From JASJHI01 sp965371355 (GTDB lineage Bacteria > Actinomycetota > Acidimicrobiia > Acidimicrobiales > Ilumatobacteraceae), in the NCBI GenBank assembly GCA_965371355.1, contig CBDUYD010000085.1:1-12213 (forward strand): a stretch of DNA of 12,213 bases. Reading direction: 5' to 3'. Shown in pieces: positions 9,107 to 12,213 of this stretch (position 1 is its first letter; every line of letters starts with the position of its first letter). The translations under genes were made by a program, and so were the position numbers. The notes under the pieces were generated by a model. The model had not been told where the DNA came from, did no database searches, and worked only from the letters and a program-made list of their open reading frames with translations.

Positions 9107-10436
9107 AGCTGATGCGACCCTCCGCTTGACGGAACTGCCAGGCCGTGAGGCCGATGACAGCTAGGAACAGAACCACCGATTGAGCGGCTCCTCGGCCCAG
9201 ATCACCGTTGTCGACACCGACCCGGATGATTTCGTAGATCGCCACCGAGGTAGCGCCCGCGGGCGCACCCTTGGTGAGAAAATCGATCGTGCCGTAGATG
9301 TCGAAGAACGAGAACGTCAGGTTGGTGATCAACAGGAAGAAGGTGAACGGACCCAATGCCGGGATGACGATCTTGCGGAACCGCTGATACGCGCTCGCGC
9401 CGTCGAGTGCCGCGGCCTCGATCTGGTCGCGGGGCACGGTCTGGAGCCCCGCGAGGTAGAAGAGAATGTTGTATCCGAGCAACTTCCACACCGACGCCAG
9501 AATGACCGTCAGCCGGGCCAGGGTCGCGTCCTGGGCGTAGTTGGGGAAGTCGTACCCCCAACTGTCGGCAACCGCGGAAATGATGCCGCCCGTCGAGTTG
9601 AACATCATGAAGAACAAGATCCCGGCGACGGGCGGTGAGATCGCGTACGGCCAGATGAGCAATGTCCGATAGACCGTGATCCCTCTGATGTAGCCGAAGA
9701 CGAGGTACGCCAGCGCGAGCCCGATCGACATGCTCAACGCAACGATGGCGCCGGAGATGAGAAGCGTGTTGAAGTAGATGGCGCGATATCCGCCGTTCGT
9801 ACCTTCGAAGATGTAGAAGAGCGCCACGAGCAAGATGATGAGTCCGAATGGTTGAAGCGTGCGGCTGGCGCTGTGGCTCCACGAGCCTTTCGCCGATCGC
9901 TTGTGCCAGAACCCGAGACCCCACATCGCGCCGACCGCGACGAGTGGCAACGCCACGACGGCGGCCGGATTGTCGATGAGCAGCTCGGAAAAGTTGCTCA
10001 GGCACCGGTCGCGGACCCTCGGGGCGCCCAGACGAGTGAGCTTCGTCGAGAGCGTGAAGGTCCGGTACGCGGGCAGATACAGGAAGAAGACGAGAATGAC
10101 GAGTGTCGGTGCGAGGAGCAACCACGGCCACCACCAGCCGCGGTTGAACGTTCCGGTGCGGATGTCGCCGCTGGCTGCCGAGGATGCGTTTCGCGAGAAG
10201 ATCGCCCTCCCACCACTGCCGAAGATCCATGCGAACGATCCGGCCAGCGCGATGCCGAGCACACCCTCGGTCGACTCCGCATCGTGGTCGAACATGCAGA
10301 AGCCGAGTGCCGCCAGTATGACCGATCCACCGATGACTCCGAGCGCCGCCCCGACGACGCCCTCCCGTACGGTCCGGTGACCGAACGAGAGGACGCCGAT
10401 GATCGATGCGACGAGGAGGGCGACAAAAACCCCCAC
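9093..10436 (-). CDS. ugpA: Enlarged Ugp-type ABC transporter permease (UgpA-like)
   Basis: A 447-residue inner-membrane permease; UgpA proteins are usually about 295 aa. The core matches UgpA: first helix at WPWLLLAPTLVILVFFLYLP (103-122), WPYAISPPVAGILFFMMFN (262-280), YNILFYLAGLQTVP (322-335), the EAA loop IEAAALDGAS (339-348) and GAAQSVVLFLAVIGLTAWQF (416-435) near the end. Two additions stand out. An N-terminal extension (1-98) has about three hydrophobic helices. A segment of about 60 residues with two more helices (about 158-176 and 195-211) interrupts the external loop between LSNFSELLIDNP and YRAIYFNTLL, where ordinary homologues are continuous. The start is GTG (complement of 10434-10436), 12 nt after the ugpB stop, with GCAGG about 7 nt ahead. 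The role of the extra helices is unknown. Confidence 0.82.
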   Translation of the reverse strand: MGVFVALLVASIIGVLSFGHRTVREGVVGAALGVIGGSVILAALGFCMFDHDAESTEGVLGIALAGSFAWIFGSGGRAIFSRNASSAASGDIRTGTFNRGWWWPWLLLAPTLVILVFFLYLPAYRTFTLSTKLTRLGAPRVRDRCLSNFSELLIDNPAAVVALPLVAVGAMWGLGFWHKRSAKGSWSHSASRTLQPFGLIILLVALFYIFEGTNGGYRAIYFNTLLISGAIVALSMSIGLALAYLVFGYIRGITVYRTLLIWPYAISPPVAGILFFMMFNSTGGIISAVADSWGYDFPNYAQDATLARLTVILASVWKLLGYNILFYLAGLQTVPRDQIEAAALDGASAYQRFRKIVIPALGPFTFFLLITNLTFSFFDIYGTIDFLTKGAPAGATSVAIYEIIRVGVDNGDLGRGAAQSVVLFLAVIGLTAWQFRQAEGRISYGSA

Positions 10437-10448
10437 GGATATGCCTGC

Positions 10449-11897
10449 TCAGTCGCCGAACAGCTCGTTGTAGTCGTCGAGCAACTGCTGGGCGTCCTCC
10501 TGCGCCGAAGCCATCCTGCTGGCCACGTCGACATCGTTGACGAGGATGTCCTCGATGGCCAGGGTGATGACGTCTCTGATGGCGACGAAGTTGCCGACCA
10601 GCGCGCCGGTCGCGGCCGGTGTGTCGGCGGCAGCGTCGAGTTGCTCCGAGGCGACGGCCGAGTTCGGGCTCTCGTCGTACCAACCCTCACCATCGAGCAG
10701 GCTGACCGCCGCGTTGGTGATCGGGATGTAGCCCGTCAGTTGGTGCCATGCCGCTGCGTTCTCCGGGTTGGAGAAGAAGTTCATGAACGCCAGTGCGCCG
10801 TCCTGTTCGGTTTCGGGCAGTCCGTTGGTCAGCCAGAGCGTCGCGCCGCCGATCAGGTTGCCGGCGTACTCGACGTCCTGGTTGTACGGCATGAATGACG
10901 AGACGACCGGGAACCCGTTCTCGGTTCCGGCATCGGTGAGCGCCGTCGTGTCGGACGACGAGTACACCAGCATGGCTACGTTCTGCGCCTGGAAGGCTGC
11001 CGATGTGCCGTCCCAGTCACGCTGGACACCCGTGTAGACGTAGTCACCCGAATCCTCGAGGTCGCTCCACCACTGCACATAGTCGACGGCGGCGTCAGAG
11101 TCGAGGGTGATCGTGTCGGCCCGGCCCGAACGGCCGTTGTCGTTGTTGACAAGATCGGCACCGGCCTGACCAAGCGACTGTTCGAAGAACCAGCCGTGAT
11201 TCGGCCAGGTGATGCAGCCCTCGGAGGGAGCATCGGGACCGGCCATGATCGCTTCGCACGCGGCCTCGACCTCGGCCCAGGTGGCCGGCGGTTCGGTGAT
11301 GCCGGCAGCGTTCAGGAGGTCCATGTTGGAAAACATCGTTGTCGACGAGGTGTTCCACGGCATCGAGTAGAGCTGGCCGTCGATCGTGTAGTACTTGTTG
11401 GCGGCTGAGACGACGTCGTCGATGACGACCGCTTCGCCGAGGATCTCGGTACGTCCGTCGATCGCATCGGTCACCGACCCGAAGATCGGATCGCCACTCG
11501 AGTCGACAGCGTCGAGAGCCTCCTGCGTGGCGGCCTCGAAGAAGTGGATGATCTCCGGCGGGTTGCCGGCGTCGATCGCAAGCTGCGCCTGCTCGAAGAC
11601 GGTGTTGTAGGAGTCGAACGAGGTGACCTCGACGTTGTAGTCGGGATGGTTGGCGTTGAACTCGGCCGCCTTGTCCTGCGTGAAGCCGAGCCGTGCATCG
11701 TCGCTGAAGGCGATCCACATCTCGATGGTGGTCGCGTCACCATCGCCCGAATCGTCTGATTCCGAGTCGTCCGACCCGCTGTCGTCGGCGGCCTCGGTGC
11801 CGGCGGCATCGGTGTCGCTCGAACTCGAGCTGTCGTCGCTACCGCAGGCGACCATTACCAGTGCTGCCGCGGCGCATAGTCCGATGAGTTTCTTCAC
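10449..11897 (-). CDS. ugpB: Ugp-type extracellular solute-binding lipoprotein (UgpB-like)
   Basis: A 482-residue lipoprotein that captures substrate outside the membrane and delivers it to the UgpA/UgpE-like permeases. The signal peptide KKLIGLCAAAALVMVAC has its lipobox Cys at 18. A Ser/Asp-rich tether (19-54) follows, then the family-1 binding fold. By-eye alignment with E. coli UgpB shows shared FNAxxPDY, QLYSMPWNTSST (175-186), GGATLWL (350-356), SNPENAAAWHQLTGYIPIT (376-394) and an Arg in GNFVAIRD (Arg441). UgpB-class ligands are glycerol 3-phosphate and glycerophosphodiesters such as glycerophosphocholine. Specificity here is inferred. GTG (complement of 11895-11897) is chosen because AGGGGG lies 4 nt upstream and a normal signal peptide begins there; the frame stays open to 11963. 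First gene of the operon. Confidence 0.87.
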   Translation of the reverse strand: MKKLIGLCAAAALVMVACGSDDSSSSSDTDAAGTEAADDSGSDDSESDDSGDGDATTIEMWIAFSDDARLGFTQDKAAEFNANHPDYNVEVTSFDSYNTVFEQAQLAIDAGNPPEIIHFFEAATQEALDAVDSSGDPIFGSVTDAIDGRTEILGEAVVIDDVVSAANKYYTIDGQLYSMPWNTSSTTMFSNMDLLNAAGITEPPATWAEVEAACEAIMAGPDAPSEGCITWPNHGWFFEQSLGQAGADLVNNDNGRSGRADTITLDSDAAVDYVQWWSDLEDSGDYVYTGVQRDWDGTSAAFQAQNVAMLVYSSSDTTALTDAGTENGFPVVSSFMPYNQDVEYAGNLIGGATLWLTNGLPETEQDGALAFMNFFSNPENAAAWHQLTGYIPITNAAVSLLDGEGWYDESPNSAVASEQLDAAADTPAATGALVGNFVAIRDVITLAIEDILVNDVDVASRMASAQEDAQQLLDDYNELFGD

Positions 11898-11901
11898 GTT
11901 T

Positions 11902-11907
11902 CCCCCT
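11902..11907 (-). promoter_or_regulatory. Ribosome binding site deciding the ugpB start
   Basis: On the minus strand AGGGGG (complement of 11902-11907) stands 4 nt before the GTG start. This site picks it over the upstream in-frame ATG at 11924-11922, which would put unlikely residues in front of the signal peptide. Confidence 0.7.
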
Positions 11908-11926
11908 GGTGGTTGTGGAGCCATCG

Positions 11927-11953
11927 ATGGTAGTCGAGAACTCGGCGCCGAGT
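11927..11953 (-). promoter_or_regulatory. Candidate ugp promoter with a 14-bp palindromic operator
   Basis: Minus-strand TACCAT (complement of 11927-11932) fits a TANNNT -10 box. About 17 nt upstream the -35 position (11950-11955) overlaps ACTCGGCGCCGAGT (11940-11953), a perfect 14-bp palindrome. A second palindrome, CCATCGATGG (11921-11930), overlaps the -10. Binding at either would compete with RNA polymerase, so repression is the simplest reading. The palindromes are seen; the regulator is unknown. Confidence 0.4.
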
Positions 11954-11986
11954 GCCCAATCATCGCGCTCGGCCATCGAACACGGC

Positions 11987-12004
11987 GCTACGCCGGTACG
12001 TAGC
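11987..12004. repeat. Inverted repeat GCTACG-N6-CGTAGC in the divergent intergenic region
   Basis: GCTACG (11987-11992) and CGTAGC (11999-12004) are exact reverse complements around a 6-nt spacer. They lie between the ugpB and SDR starts. It may be a transcription factor site or chance in GC-rich DNA. Confidence 0.5.
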
Positions 12005-12050
12005 CGTCGTTCGCCCGACCTCATCATCTTCCTGCCGATCCGCCGGGCCA

Positions 12051-12094
12051 CGACCATATGGGTGGTCGATCGGCGAATCCGATCGCGGTACGCT
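12051..12094 (+). promoter_or_regulatory. Candidate promoter/operator region of the SDR gene
   Basis: CGACCA-N6-TGGTCG (12051-12068) is an exact inverted repeat centred on CCATATGG, a size typical of dimeric repressor sites. TACGCT (12089-12094) fits a -10 box, which puts the -35 position next to or inside the right arm of the repeat. A recognisable -35 is not seen. Confidence 0.35.
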
Positions 12095-12117
12095 CGGCCG
12101 CCCTCCGGAAGCCGACG

Positions 12118-12213
12118 ATGAGCACCACATCTCCCACCGCCGATCTGCCGCTGACCGGGCGCGTCGCGCTCGTGACCGGGGTCTCGCGGCCGACCGGGAT
12201 CGGCGTTGCGGTC
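12118..12213 (+). CDS. Short-chain dehydrogenase/reductase (5' part, cut by window end)
   Basis: Only the first 32 codons are visible. ADLPLTGRVALVTGVSRPTG followed by IGVAV carries the SDR coenzyme-binding glycine motif TGxxxxxGIG (TGVSRPTGIG) after the first beta strand. This indicates a Rossmann-fold NAD(P)(H)-dependent oxidoreductase. ATG 12118 has GGAAG (12107-12111) 6 nt upstream. The active-site Ser/Tyr/Lys lie beyond the window, so neither substrate nor activity can be inferred. It is transcribed divergently from the ugp operon. Confidence 0.8.
   Translation, partial: MSTTSPTADLPLTGRVALVTGVSRPTGIGVAV

Noticed and set aside
9202..10683. Long second minus-strand frame across ugpA
   Set aside because: Arg-rich translation with no membrane helices. 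The UgpA frame is strongly hydrophobic and carries the EAA loop.
9852..10898. Plus-strand frame opposite ugpA and ugpB
   Set aside because: Antisense shadow without motif or ribosome site.
11898..11963. Upstream starts for ugpB
   Set aside because: They would bury the signal peptide behind 22 residues. AGGGGG sits directly before GTG 11897.

Overview
The window is high-GC DNA with strong G/C preference at third codon positions, LprG-type lipoproteins, leaderless-looking starts and many GTG starts. This points to an actinobacterium. The gene content and style suggest an Acidimicrobiia (Ilumatobacter-like) chromosome rather than a mobile region, but that placement is inference. No IS element, phage gene, tRNA, rRNA or CRISPR array is visible.

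Left part, + strand: the tail of a probable amidohydrolase (1-123) is followed by a short spacer carrying a 4-copy heptamer repeat. A tight cluster of four genes then runs from 233 to 5079. It encodes a TauD/TfdA-type Fe(II)/2-oxoglutarate dioxygenase, an LprG-like lipoprotein, a 14-helix MFS transporter of the mycobacterial P55 (Rv1410c) type, and the tRNA m7G46 methyltransferase TrmB. Gaps are 2 nt, 22 nt and a 4-nt overlap. The lipoprotein-MFS pair matches the mycobacterial lprG-p55 lipid export/drug tolerance operon. Here the transporter has about 250 extra C-terminal residues: a (Thr-Asp)7 linker, a 15th membrane helix, a helical stretch and a Pro/Ile/Val/Asp-rich beta-repeat domain predicted to lie outside the membrane, on the side where the lipoprotein is anchored. 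A good internal ribosome site and ATG sit exactly at the junction.

Middle: a betaine-homocysteine S-methyltransferase-like gene (5222-6202, +) with a leaderless-looking promoter converges on purE-purK (- strand, 4-nt overlap, 7990 to 6303). The roughly 100-nt gap between the convergent ends holds a perfect 14-bp inverted repeat. Upstream of purE lies a 250-nt gap with a coding-like remnant and a possible terminator.

Right part, - strand: a Ugp-type ABC importer operon is read from 11897 down to 8243: lipoprotein binding protein (ugpB-like), an unusually large first permease (ugpA-like) and a second permease (ugpE-like). No ATPase gene follows. The likely substrate is glycerol 3-phosphate or a glycerophosphodiester. 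A divergent 220-nt intergenic region with several palindromes separates it from the start of an SDR oxidoreductase gene that runs off the right edge.

Together the window holds housekeeping purine, tRNA-modification and methionine genes plus two envelope systems: a putative lipid exporter and a glycerophosphate-type importer.
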